A stretch of DNA of 12,552 nt. Origin: B3-G11 sp039714175 (GTDB lineage: Bacteria; Actinomycetota; Acidimicrobiia; Spongiisociales; UBA5794). The DNA is taken from contig JBDLJV010000055.1 of the NCBI GenBank assembly GCA_039714175.1, positions 1 to 12,552 on the forward strand, written 5' to 3'. Shown piece by piece: positions 6,349-12,552 of this stretch. Made by a program: the position numbers and the translations under genes. The notes below the pieces were generated by a model. It saw only the letters and a list, made by a program, of their open reading frames with translations. It was not told the DNA's origin and did no database searches. Positions within the stretch are counted from its first letter, which is position 1. Every line of letters starts with the position of its first letter.

Positions 6349-7776
6349 ATGGCGATAATTGCCAAGCGCCCTTGGTGGGGCGGAAAAGCGCACGTCATCT
6401 ACACGATTGTCGTGTTCGTGATCCTCGCGTCGCTCGACAACGCAGCCATCGCCCTCATTCCCTCGATGACACCTCAACTGCGCGAGACCTTCGACGTGGG
6501 AACAACGGCTATCGGCGTTCTCGCTGGTGCGCAGATCCTCGTCACTGCAGTGACCGCCGTCGTATGGGGATACCTCGCTGACTCGAGGGACCGCAAGAGC
6601 CTCCTACTGTGGGGAACGGTCATCTGGGCGCTTGCGATCGGGTTCTCCGGTGTAACCACCTCCTACTGGATCCTCCTCATACTCCAGATTGTTGCCGGTA
6701 TCGGACTCGGATCGATCGCATCCGTTGGCTTCTCGGTCATTTCGGACTTCATCGCCCCGAACCGTCGCGGATTGGCCATGTCGTTCTGGGGGCTCAGCCA
6801 GGGAATCGGTACGTTGCTCGGCAGCCTGCTGGCCTCCCAGGCGGGAGCCCACAACCACTCCCCTCCCTTCTTCATTCTCGCGGTCGCAGGACTGATCTTC
6901 TCGCTGCTTTTCCTGACGACGTTCGATGCACCTCGCGGGTTCAAAGAACCTGAGCTCCACGCACTCTTCGAGATGGGCGGCACTTACGACTACGAGATCG
7001 ATATGGACCAGCTGGTCAGCATTCGCCGTATTCGAACGAACCGGTGGCTTGTGCTCCAAGGTCTCACGGCACAGGTCGCATACGGGTCACTGGTGTGGGT
7101 TCCGCTGCTGTATCAGGAGAAGGTGATCGCAGAGGGCTACTCCCAGGCGACCGGGCAGCAGGTCGGCGGACTCTTCGCTGCGCTATTCACGGTTGGAGCC
7201 CTCTTCTCTATCCTCTTCGGACACATCGGGGACCGCTGGCAGCGGAGGAACCTGTCGGGTCGGGCATACGTGTCTGCTCTCGGAATCCTTGGAGCAATCC
7301 CATTCTTCCTCGTGTTCTTCTGGGTTCCGCTGCGTGGCTTGGAGGTCACAGAGGGAGCAGGAACGGGTACGTTCATCCCCGAGGTGCTCGCGGCGATCGT
7401 CACGAACCCATGGGTGGCCCTGGCGTTTCTTTCGGCGCTCATCGCTCTCGCTCTCACCTCAGCCGATTCTCCCAACTGGTTCGCCCTGATCTCGGATGTC
7501 AATCTCCCCGAGCACAGGGCAACAGTCTTTGGCGTGGGCAACTTCGTCAACGGGATCGGGCGAGCCGTGGGAACCGGGTTGACAACGGCTACCGCAGACG
7601 TGATCAAGAAGACACTTCCACCGCCGTTCAACCTCGCCCTCGGTCTCTCCCTGTTCCAGATCTTCTTCCTCCCCACGGGCTGGTGCTACTGGAAGGCGAG
7701 CCACACCTGTCCGGAGGACATTCAGCACGTGCGGGATCGGTTGCGGGAGCGTGCAGAGCTGAGAGATGAGAGCTGA
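6349..7776 (+). CDS. Major facilitator superfamily (MFS) transporter
   Basis: This 475-residue polytopic inner-membrane transporter has hydrophobic segments consistent with 12 helices in two halves. The cytoplasmic loop 2-3 motif A appears as GYLADSRDRKSLL (74-86), and its counterpart in the C-terminal half as GHIGDRWQRRN. A long hydrophilic central loop containing FDAPRGFKEPELHALFEMGG (about 192-211) separates the halves. The overall look is nearest to Spinster-like and sugar-phosphate-type MFS proteins, but the substrate cannot be inferred. The start at 6349 is chosen because an ATG eight bases earlier hits a stop within a few codons. There is no good Shine-Dalgarno, so translation may rely on coupling to the gene ending 27 bases upstream. 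The C-terminus is short and charged. Confidence 0.88.
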   Translation: MAIIAKRPWWGGKAHVIYTIVVFVILASLDNAAIALIPSMTPQLRETFDVGTTAIGVLAGAQILVTAVTAVVWGYLADSRDRKSLLLWGTVIWALAIGFSGVTTSYWILLILQIVAGIGLGSIASVGFSVISDFIAPNRRGLAMSFWGLSQGIGTLLGSLLASQAGAHNHSPPFFILAVAGLIFSLLFLTTFDAPRGFKEPELHALFEMGGTYDYEIDMDQLVSIRRIRTNRWLVLQGLTAQVAYGSLVWVPLLYQEKVIAEGYSQATGQQVGGLFAALFTVGALFSILFGHIGDRWQRRNLSGRAYVSALGILGAIPFFLVFFWVPLRGLEVTEGAGTGTFIPEVLAAIVTNPWVALAFLSALIALALTSADSPNWFALISDVNLPEHRATVFGVGNFVNGIGRAVGTGLTTATADVIKKTLPPPFNLALGLSLFQIFFLPTGWCYWKASHTCPEDIQHVRDRLRERAELRDES

Positions 7777-7804
7777 TAGCTCCTGCGTTGCAGCGCTCGC
7801 CCAC

Positions 7805-7810
7805 TATACT
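7805..7810 (+). promoter_or_regulatory. -10 element upstream of the mycothiol-dependent enzyme gene
   Basis: TATACT differs from the sigma-A -10 consensus at one position and lies 51 bases before the ATG at 7862. The hexamer 16-18 bases upstream is a poor -35, and the nearby TTGCAG (7788-7793) is only 11 bases away. The promoter is therefore weak, extended or activator-dependent. It supports separate transcription of this gene although it follows the MFS gene closely. Confidence 0.4.
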
Positions 7811-7861
7811 GCATTTTGCAGCAACACACTCGGCTCGACACCCAACGTGTGGGAGAAGATC

Positions 7862-8653
7862 ATGGAGATAGCAGAACACATCGCGATCGTCCGACGAGAA
7901 GCAGAGCTTCTGGCGGAAGCAGCCGGGCAGAGTGGCCTCGACGCTGATGTTCCGACGTGCCCCGGATGGAACACGCGAGAGCTGCTGCGCCACCTCAGCA
8001 TGATCCACCTGTGGGCTGCAAGCCACATCGACCGGCCACGCGAAGGGTGGAACGGCGGTGATCTCGCCGATCTCACCGAGTTCTGGCCAGATCTCGCTGT
8101 CTTCTGGCCCGAAGATGGCGACATGATCAACTGGTATCTGGATACCAACGCCAACCTGGTTCGGGTTCTCCAATCAGCCCCGCTCGATCTGGATACCTTC
8201 ACCTTCCTCCCCGCACCATCGCCCCTTGCAATGTGGGCCAGACGCCAGGCACACGAGACAGCGATCCACCGGTTCGACGCGCAGATCGCTGCCGAGACCC
8301 CATCCGGGTTCGATCCCGTGTTCGCGTCTGACGGAATCGACGAACTCGTCGCCGCAAACGCCCCGCGGCGCGACGTGTTTCCTGTTGAGAGAGTCCGGAC
8401 AATGGCGATTCACGCCACGGACACCGACGACCAATGGCACCTCACCCTCGCCCCCGATGGCATCACAACAAAGCGCGACGGTGGGGCCGCAGATGCCACG
8501 CTCACGGGAGACGCGTCCGATCTCTACCTCCTTCTGTGGAATCGAACCGACGGTTCAGCAGTCATGATCACCGGCGATAGTGAAGTCCCGGATCTGTGGC
8601 GCAACGGTTTTCACAGCGTCTGGCCGGGGGCGGACACGACGAGTTCGCTCTAG
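7862..8653 (+). CDS. Maleylpyruvate isomerase-family mycothiol-dependent enzyme
   Basis: This 263-residue cytosolic protein belongs to the DinB-like metalloenzyme family that includes mycothiol-dependent maleylpyruvate isomerase. The N-terminal MDMPI_N four-helix bundle has the family pattern CPGWNTRELLRHL (33-45) and AHETAIHRFDA (130-140). By analogy with the Corynebacterium enzyme, the metal triad would be His44, Glu132 and His136, and all three are present. Residues from about 150 form the MDMPI_C domain, ending in the usual LLLWNR...ITGD region. The frame opens upstream at 7766, overlapping the MFS gene, but the ATG at 7862 has GGGAG six bases before it and matches the family N-terminus. 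No maleylpyruvate or gentisate pathway genes are nearby, so the substrate is unknown; many paralogues of this family exist in actinobacteria. Confidence 0.87.
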   Translation: MEIAEHIAIVRREAELLAEAAGQSGLDADVPTCPGWNTRELLRHLSMIHLWAASHIDRPREGWNGGDLADLTEFWPDLAVFWPEDGDMINWYLDTNANLVRVLQSAPLDLDTFTFLPAPSPLAMWARRQAHETAIHRFDAQIAAETPSGFDPVFASDGIDELVAANAPRRDVFPVERVRTMAIHATDTDDQWHLTLAPDGITTKRDGGAADATLTGDASDLYLLLWNRTDGSAVMITGDSEVPDLWRNGFHSVWPGADTTSSL

Positions 8654-8685
8654 CCGAGCGACCTCCCCGCTCCATCCGCCCTTCC

Positions 8686-8723
8686 GGCGTCTACACGCCA
8701 AAGCAGAACGGACCCTGCGTCCG
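8686..8723 (+). terminator. Tandem small hairpins after the MDMPI-family gene, candidate terminator
   Basis: GGCGT-CTAC-ACGCC (8686-8699) and CGGAC-CCTGC-GTCCG (8709-8723) are two perfect five-pair hairpins, beginning 33 bases after the stop codon. Neither has a T-run. U-less hairpins can terminate in actinobacteria, but these stems are short, so the call is tentative. Confidence 0.3.
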
Positions 8724-8755
8724 ACATCTCCACCGACTCGCTGTACGGACCCAGT

Positions 8756-8783
8756 TCGCGAAAAATCCTCGGACTCGCGAAAA
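8756..8783 (+). repeat. Direct repeat TCGCGAAAA, two copies 19 bases apart
   Basis: Identical nine-base copies lie at 8756-8764 and 8775-8783, each preceded by CGGAC (8746-8750 and 8770-8774). The first copy is part of the palindrome TTCGCGAA (8755-8762). A related inverted copy, TTTTCGC, occurs at 8857-8863. The near-two-turn spacing would place the copies on the same face of the helix, as for a DNA-binding protein, but no specific regulator is recognised. Confidence 0.5.
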
Positions 8784-8837
8784 GGGACATGCCACACGGG
8801 TGGCAATGTGTCACACCGAGCCACTAGAAATGTCCCT
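8783..8837. repeat. Nested inverted repeat with alternative pairings
   Basis: Eight-base arms AGGGACAT (8783-8790) and ATGTCCCT (8830-8837) are perfectly complementary. Inside sit the hairpin GCCAC-ACGG-GTGGC (8791-8804), the odd dyad TGTGTCACA (8807-8815), and a second GCCAC (8820-8824) that could pair with the same GTGGC. As RNA this could fold as a stem enclosing mutually exclusive hairpins; as DNA it could be an operator or a remnant of an insertion-sequence end. It is upstream of the predicted nrdJ start site, so it is not in that leader. Confidence 0.5.
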
Positions 8838-8880
8838 ACTTCCCGTGATTCGGGCGTTTTCGCTCGGTTTCTGATGGTAT

Positions 8881-8909
8881 TTGATTATTGACACAGATGT
8901 AATTACACT
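8881..8909 (+). promoter_or_regulatory. Promoter of nrdJ
   Basis: TTGATT (8881-8886) and TACACT (8904-8909) are separated by 17 bases and resemble sigma-A -35 and -10 hexamers. Predicted transcription starts near 8916, giving a leader of about 115 bases. An additional TTGACA at 8888-8893 has no suitable -10 partner. The first NrdR box begins ten bases after the -10. Confidence 0.5.
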
Positions 8910-8918
8910 CGTGCAACC

Positions 8919-8934
8919 ACGCAACATGTAGTGG
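8919..8934 (+). promoter_or_regulatory. NrdR box 1 (nrdJ operator)
   Basis: ACGCAACATGTAGTGG is an imperfect dyad matching 13 of 16 positions of box 2. It covers the region just after the predicted transcription start. NrdR is the zinc-finger/ATP-cone repressor of ribonucleotide reductase genes, and its operators are paired 16-base boxes of the ACACAAYATNTWGTGT type. The weaker copy of a pair is common. Confidence 0.75.
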
Positions 8935-8951
8935 GTGCGGATACATCATCA

Positions 8952-8967
8952 ACACAACATGTTGTGT
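8952..8967 (+). promoter_or_regulatory. NrdR box 2 (nrdJ operator)
   Basis: ACACAACATGTTGTGT is a perfect palindrome, extended to the 18-base AACACAACATGTTGTGTT at 8951-8968. Its centre is 33 bases from the centre of box 1, about three helical turns, with 17 bases between the boxes. This matches the usual layout of paired NrdR operators (15-16 bases between boxes) to within a base or two. Position directly upstream of a ribonucleotide reductase gene makes the identification strong. Confidence 0.82.
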
Positions 8968-8991
8968 TTGTGGGCAAGTTTGTGGATATGT

Positions 8992-9005
8992 CGCCCGATT
9001 GGGCG
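8992..9005 (+). promoter_or_regulatory. Short hairpin in the nrdJ leader
   Basis: CGCCC-GATT-GGGCG is a perfect five-pair hairpin with a four-base loop, ending about a dozen bases before the Shine-Dalgarno-like GAGAAGG. It might modulate ribosome access. No cobalamin riboswitch hallmark (B12 box) is visible in the leader, which is also too short for one. Confidence 0.3.
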
Positions 9006-9030
9006 GCACAACGTCGAGAGAAGGCAACGG

Positions 9031-12000
9031 ATGACAGCAGGACTCAGCATCGAGAGGCGGTTCACCACCGAGGGCACAAGCCCGTACGACACCGTCGAAT
9101 GGTCCAGACGGGACTCACGGATCACCAATCCAGACGGGTCCATCGTCTTCGAGATGACCGATGCCGAGATCCCCGCAGCCTGGTCCCAGGTCGCAGCCGA
9201 CATCATGGTGTCCAAGTACTTCCGCAAGGCGGGTGTCCCCCAGGTCGACGGCAGCGGCGCCCAGATCCTCGACGATTCCGGTGATCCCGTGCTCGGCCCG
9301 GAACGCTCCGCCCGCCAGGTCATCGACCGTCTGGCAGGGACATGGCGCTTCTGGGGTGAGGAGAACGGTTACTTCGCCACTGCTCAAGATGCCCAGATCT
9401 TCGAGGATGAGCTTGCCTACATGCTCCTCCACCAGATGGCTGCCCCGAACTCACCACAATGGTTCAACACCGGACTCCACCACCGCTATGGCATCGAGGG
9501 CCCGGAACAGGGCTTCTGGTACGTCGATCCCGAGACCGATGAACTCACCGCATCGCCCGATTCCTACAGCCGCCCGTCACCGCATGCCTGCTTCATCCAG
9601 TCGGTCGACGACGACCTCGTCAACGCGGGCGGCATCATGGATCTGTGGGTCAGGGAGGCCAGGCTGTTCAAGTTCGGTTCCGGCACGGGTTCGAACTTCT
9701 CCAACCTCCGCGCCGAGGGCGAACCGCTCTCGGGAGGCGGCAAGTCATCCGGTCTCATGTCCTTCCTCAAGGTCGGAGATCGTGCGGCGGGGGCTATCAA
9801 GTCGGGTGGGACCACACGCCGCGCAGCGAAGATGGTCATCCTCGACGTCGATCACCCCGACATCGAGACGTTCATCAACTGGAAGGCCGTGGAAGAAGAG
9901 AAGGTCAGGGCGCTCATCGCTGCCGGCTACTCGGCGGACTTCAACGGAGAGGCCTACGCCACCGTCTCGGGGCAGAACTCGAACAACACAGTACGGATGA
10001 CCAACGAGTTCGTCGATGCCGTGATGGCCGATGACGAATGGAACCTCACCCGCCGCACCGACGGCGCACCGATGAAGACGGTCAGAGCCCGTGAGTTGTG
10101 GCATCAGATCGCACAGGCGGCGTGGGCATCGGCCGATCCGGGCGTCCAGTTCCACACCACGATCAACGAGTGGCACACCTCCCCCGCCGGTGGCCAGATT
10201 CGTGCATCGAACCCTTGCTCCGAGTACATGTTCCTCGACAACACGGCATGCAACCTGGCATCGCTGAACCTCGGAACGTTCTACGACGATGACACTGCTG
10301 TATTCGATCTCGAGTCCTACAAGTACGCCACGCGTATCTGGACGATGGTTCTTGAGATCTCGGTGACCATGGCGCACTTCCCGTCGGAAGCCATCGCGCA
10401 GGGCTCGTACGACTACCGCACGCTCGGCCTGGGATACGCGAACCTCGGTTCACTGCTCATGCGCATGGGCATCGCATACGACTCAGAGAAGGGTCGTGCA
10501 ATCGCCGGCGCTCTGACGGCGATCCTGACCGGGTACTCGTACGCAACATCGGCCGAAATGGCATCCGTTGTCGGACCTTTCCCGCTCTATCACGAGAACG
10601 CAGACTCGATGCTTCGCGTGATGAAGAATCACCAGAAGGCTGCGTACGGTGCAGACCAGACCGAGTACGACGCCGTGGGTCACACCGTCGTCGGAATCGA
10701 CCAGGACGTCTGTCCGGCTGACATGCTCGCCTATGCCCATGATGCGTGGGACTCGGCCGTTGCCGATGGCGAGAGGTATGGCTACCGCAACGCACAGGCA
10801 ACGGTACTCGCGCCGACAGGCACGATCGGATTGCTCATGGATTGCGATACAACGGGTGTCGAGCCGGACTTCGCTCTCGTCAAGTTCAAGAAGCTCGCTG
10901 GAGGTGGCTACTTCAAGATTGCCAACCAGTCGGTCGCTCCGGCTCTGGCTCACCTCGGGTACGACGAGGCAACGGTCCAGTCGATCATCGACTACGTCGT
11001 TGGAACGATGAGCCTCGAAGGTGCGCCGAGCATCAATCGAGAGACGTTGAAACTCAACGGGTTCACGAACGAGGACATCGCCAAGATCGAGGCAACCCTG
11101 CCGGGTGTGTTCGAGATCGGCTTTGCGTTCAATCAGTGGACGCTCGGCGAGGAGACGATGCAGCGGCTCGGATTCACGCCGGAGGAGTACAACGGACTCG
11201 GGTTCAACATGCTGTCGGCGCTCGGTTTCTCCACCAGCGAGATCAACGATGCGAACGATGTCATCTGCGGGCGCCAGGCGATCGAAGGCGCTCCCGGGCT
11301 ACGCGACGAAGACCTCCAGGTGTTCGACACCGCGAACAAGAACGGCAAGTACGGCGAGCGGTACATCCACCACATCGGCCACATCAAGATGATGGCTGCG
11401 GCCCAGCCGTTCATCTCTGGTGCCATCTCCAAGACCATCAACATGCCGAATGAGGCAACGGTCGAGGACATCGAGGAGTCCTATCAGCTCTCATGGGAGC
11501 TCGGTCTCAAGGCAATGGCGCTGTACAGGGATGGTTCGAAGGCCTCGCAGCCGCTGTCGGCAACGTCCAACGACGGGATCGCTGAGGATGAGGACGAGGA
11601 GCTCACCGAAGCGGTGGCCCGAGAGGTCGACCTCTTCTCAGGCGTCTACCAACCGGGAATGTCGCCCACAGAGGCGTACAGGTCGCTGCCGAGGCCACGA
11701 TTCCTGCTCCCTGGCCGTCGCACCGGGTTCACCCAGGAAGCACGTATCGGTGGGCACAAGGTGTTCCTGCGTACCGGCGAGTACGAAGACGGCACGCTCG
11801 GTGAGGTCTTCCTGGATCTCGCCAAGGAAGGCGCAACATTGCGCGGCATCCTGGGTTGTTTCGCCATTGCGGTGAGCAAGGGGCTTCAGTACGGCGTCCC
11901 ACTCGAGGAGTACGTTGACACGTTCACGTTCCAGACGTTCGAGCCACGGGGTCTCGTCGAGGGACATCCGAACATCAAGATGTCCAACTCGATCGTGGAC

Positions 12001-12423
12001 TACGTCTTCCGAGCTCTGGGTGTCGAGTATCTGCACCGTGACGAGCTGGCACAGGTCCCGCCGGACCGCGCCGGTGTCCTTCCGGAGCCACCGAAGGGCG
12101 CAGCGGTTGACGCAGGATTGCAGCTCGATCTGACGGAAGCCGCCATGGAGCAGGACATCGATGCACAGGTCCGCGCAGCGAAGTTCGCAGACAACGGTTC
12201 TGCTCCAGCACCACAGCCAGCAGCAACCGCTGCCGCAACAGCGACAGTGGTCACGCCCGCCGAGGTGCACTCTGCCGAGGACGTGCAGACAGCAGCTGTC
12301 CAGGCGGTGCTCGCAGACAAGATGGGTGATGCCCCTCTCTGTGACACCTGTGGCCACATCACGGTCCGTAACGGCTCGTGCTACCGCTGCCTCAACTGCG
12401 GCGACTCCAAGGGCTGTAGCTAG
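9031..12423 (+). CDS. nrdJ: Vitamin B12-dependent (class II) ribonucleoside-diphosphate reductase
   Basis: This 1130-residue cytosolic enzyme converts ribonucleotides to 2'-deoxyribonucleotides using adenosylcobalamin to generate a thiyl radical. The ten-stranded barrel is intact. Cys396 in NPCSE (394-398) is the radical cysteine, with Asn394 and Glu398 as partners. Cys187 (SPHACFIQS) and Cys407 (NTACNLASLNL) form the reducible pair. APTGTIG (594-600) is the substrate-phosphate loop. A TSCPD-type domain follows at about 895-1000, then a low-complexity Ala/Thr/Pro linker (about 1050-1085) and a cysteine-rich tail (Cys1104, 1107, 1117, 1120, 1123, 1129) that likely binds zinc and carries the shuttle cysteines of the final CGDSKGCS. 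No N-terminal ATP cone is seen. The frame opens at 8935 inside the operator region; the ATG at 9031 is chosen because it has GAGAAGG upstream and matches the family N-terminus. Regulation by NrdR is predicted from the boxes at 8919-8967. No nrdR gene is in the window. Confidence 0.96.
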   Translation: MTAGLSIERRFTTEGTSPYDTVEWSRRDSRITNPDGSIVFEMTDAEIPAAWSQVAADIMVSKYFRKAGVPQVDGSGAQILDDSGDPVLGPERSARQVIDRLAGTWRFWGEENGYFATAQDAQIFEDELAYMLLHQMAAPNSPQWFNTGLHHRYGIEGPEQGFWYVDPETDELTASPDSYSRPSPHACFIQSVDDDLVNAGGIMDLWVREARLFKFGSGTGSNFSNLRAEGEPLSGGGKSSGLMSFLKVGDRAAGAIKSGGTTRRAAKMVILDVDHPDIETFINWKAVEEEKVRALIAAGYSADFNGEAYATVSGQNSNNTVRMTNEFVDAVMADDEWNLTRRTDGAPMKTVRARELWHQIAQAAWASADPGVQFHTTINEWHTSPAGGQIRASNPCSEYMFLDNTACNLASLNLGTFYDDDTAVFDLESYKYATRIWTMVLEISVTMAHFPSEAIAQGSYDYRTLGLGYANLGSLLMRMGIAYDSEKGRAIAGALTAILTGYSYATSAEMASVVGPFPLYHENADSMLRVMKNHQKAAYGADQTEYDAVGHTVVGIDQDVCPADMLAYAHDAWDSAVADGERYGYRNAQATVLAPTGTIGLLMDCDTTGVEPDFALVKFKKLAGGGYFKIANQSVAPALAHLGYDEATVQSIIDYVVGTMSLEGAPSINRETLKLNGFTNEDIAKIEATLPGVFEIGFAFNQWTLGEETMQRLGFTPEEYNGLGFNMLSALGFSTSEINDANDVICGRQAIEGAPGLRDEDLQVFDTANKNGKYGERYIHHIGHIKMMAAAQPFISGAISKTINMPNEATVEDIEESYQLSWELGLKAMALYRDGSKASQPLSATSNDGIAEDEDEELTEAVAREVDLFSGVYQPGMSPTEAYRSLPRPRFLLPGRRTGFTQEARIGGHKVFLRTGEYEDGTLGEVFLDLAKEGATLRGILGCFAIAVSKGLQYGVPLEEYVDTFTFQTFEPRGLVEGHPNIKMSNSIVDYVFRALGVEYLHRDELAQVPPDRAGVLPEPPKGAAVDAGLQLDLTEAAMEQDIDAQVRAAKFADNGSAPAPQPAATAAATATVVTPAEVHSAEDVQTAAVQAVLADKMGDAPLCDTCGHITVRNGSCYRCLNCGDSKGCS

Positions 12424-12431
12424 GACAGGAA

Positions 12432-12474
12432 TCAGGCGTCAGATTTCAGGCGTCAGCAAGAACAGAGAACAGAG
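12432..12474. repeat. Short tandem direct repeats downstream of nrdJ
   Basis: TCAGGCGTCAG occurs at 12432-12442 and 12446-12456, 14 bases apart; AACAGAG occurs in tandem at 12461-12467 and 12468-12474. They lie between the nrdJ stop and the terminator hairpin. They may be products of replication slippage or an extragenic repeat family; two copies in a single window do not separate these. Confidence 0.6.
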
Positions 12475-12507
12475 ATTGTGGGGAGCGCATCGGCGCTCCC
12501 CACAATC
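12474..12507 (+). terminator. Strong hairpin terminator of nrdJ
   Basis: A perfect 15-pair stem has its left arm at 12474-12488 and right arm at 12493-12507, with the loop ATCG. The stem is GC-rich at the top (GGGGAGCGC). No T-run follows, so this is an I-shaped, U-less hairpin of the sort reported as terminators in actinobacteria. It could also act on a gene approaching from the right, because it is symmetric. Confidence 0.75.
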
Positions 12508-12552
12508 GCGAACCCAGGGTTACAGACCCTCTCAGCGAAGGCTCCAGCCCAC

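Larger units (their letters stand above)
8654..8880. other. Repeat-rich intergenic stretch between the MDMPI-family gene and the nrdJ promoter
   Basis: No convincing gene is seen here on either strand. In order, the stretch holds two tandem hairpins (8686-8723), two direct copies of TCGCGAAAA (8756-8764 and 8775-8783), a nested inverted repeat with AGGGACAT/ATGTCCCT arms (8783-8837), a small CCCG/CGGG hairpin followed by TTTT (8842-8860), and an inverted GCGAAAA copy (8857-8863). Such density suggests regulatory use, or the remains of a mobile element end. Confidence 0.5.

Noticed and set aside
7766..7861. Upstream start of the MDMPI-family enzyme overlapping the MFS stop
   Set aside because: The extension does not match the family N-terminus and contains the -10-like TATACT; the ATG at 7862 has GGGAG upstream.
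8783..8837. Miniature transposable element (MITE)
   Set aside because: The arms resemble terminal inverted repeats, but the unit is only 55 bases and no target-site duplication flanks it.
8935..9030. Upstream start of NrdJ
   Set aside because: It would translate through NrdR box 2 and the leader hairpin; the ATG at 9031 fits the family start and has a Shine-Dalgarno-like sequence.
12508..12552. Possible 3' end of a minus-strand gene entering from the right (a frame ending GWSLR then stop at 12532), plus a small AGGGT/ACCCT hairpin
   Set aside because: Only a few codons are visible and other frames are also open, so a gene cannot be supported.

Overview
The window looks like a chromosomal fragment of an actinobacterium of moderate GC (high fifties per cent by eye). 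The best clue is a mycothiol-dependent maleylpyruvate isomerase-family enzyme, since mycothiol is an actinobacterial thiol. A long class II (B12-dependent) ribonucleotide reductase, actinobacterial-style promoters, one apparently leaderless gene and a terminator hairpin without a U-tract fit the same picture. An Acidimicrobiia-like lineage is possible, but I cannot prove a rank below phylum.

Layout, left to right. (1) Positions 1-1043, minus strand: the ATP-binding subunit of an oligopeptide/dipeptide-type ABC importer, with its C-terminus cut by the window edge. (2) 1107-1751, plus: a flavin-binding PPOX-family protein, divergent from the ABC gene and apparently leaderless. (3) 1857-2651, plus: an exported or membrane-anchored DUF2202 ferritin-like protein. 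(4) 2671-5422, minus: a two-gene operon in which an acyl/acetyl-CoA synthetase (AMP-forming) precedes a Clp1-type P-loop kinase/NTPase. It converges on the DUF2202 gene. (5) 5501-6321, plus: an overlapping pair encoding an unrecognised secreted, membrane-anchored protein and a small two-helix membrane protein, closely followed by (6) 6349-7776, an MFS transporter. (7) 7862-8653, plus: the mycothiol-dependent enzyme with its own -10 element. (8) 8654-9030: a 377-base intergenic region with tandem hairpins, direct repeats, a nested inverted repeat, a promoter and two NrdR boxes. (9) 9031-12423, plus: nrdJ, followed by short direct repeats and a strong 15-bp terminator hairpin.

The genes are mostly ordinary housekeeping and accessory metabolism: peptide uptake, CoA-thioester formation, transport, thiol chemistry and dNTP synthesis. 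They do not form one obvious pathway. The most solid regulatory observation is the NrdR box pair just downstream of the nrdJ -10 element, which predicts repression of B12-dependent dNTP synthesis when dATP is high. The least explained parts are the repeat-dense stretch upstream of nrdJ, the secreted/membrane protein pair at 5501-6321, and the Clp1-like protein with an altered substrate-side motif. I found no CRISPR array, tRNA, rRNA, complete mobile element or clear defence system.
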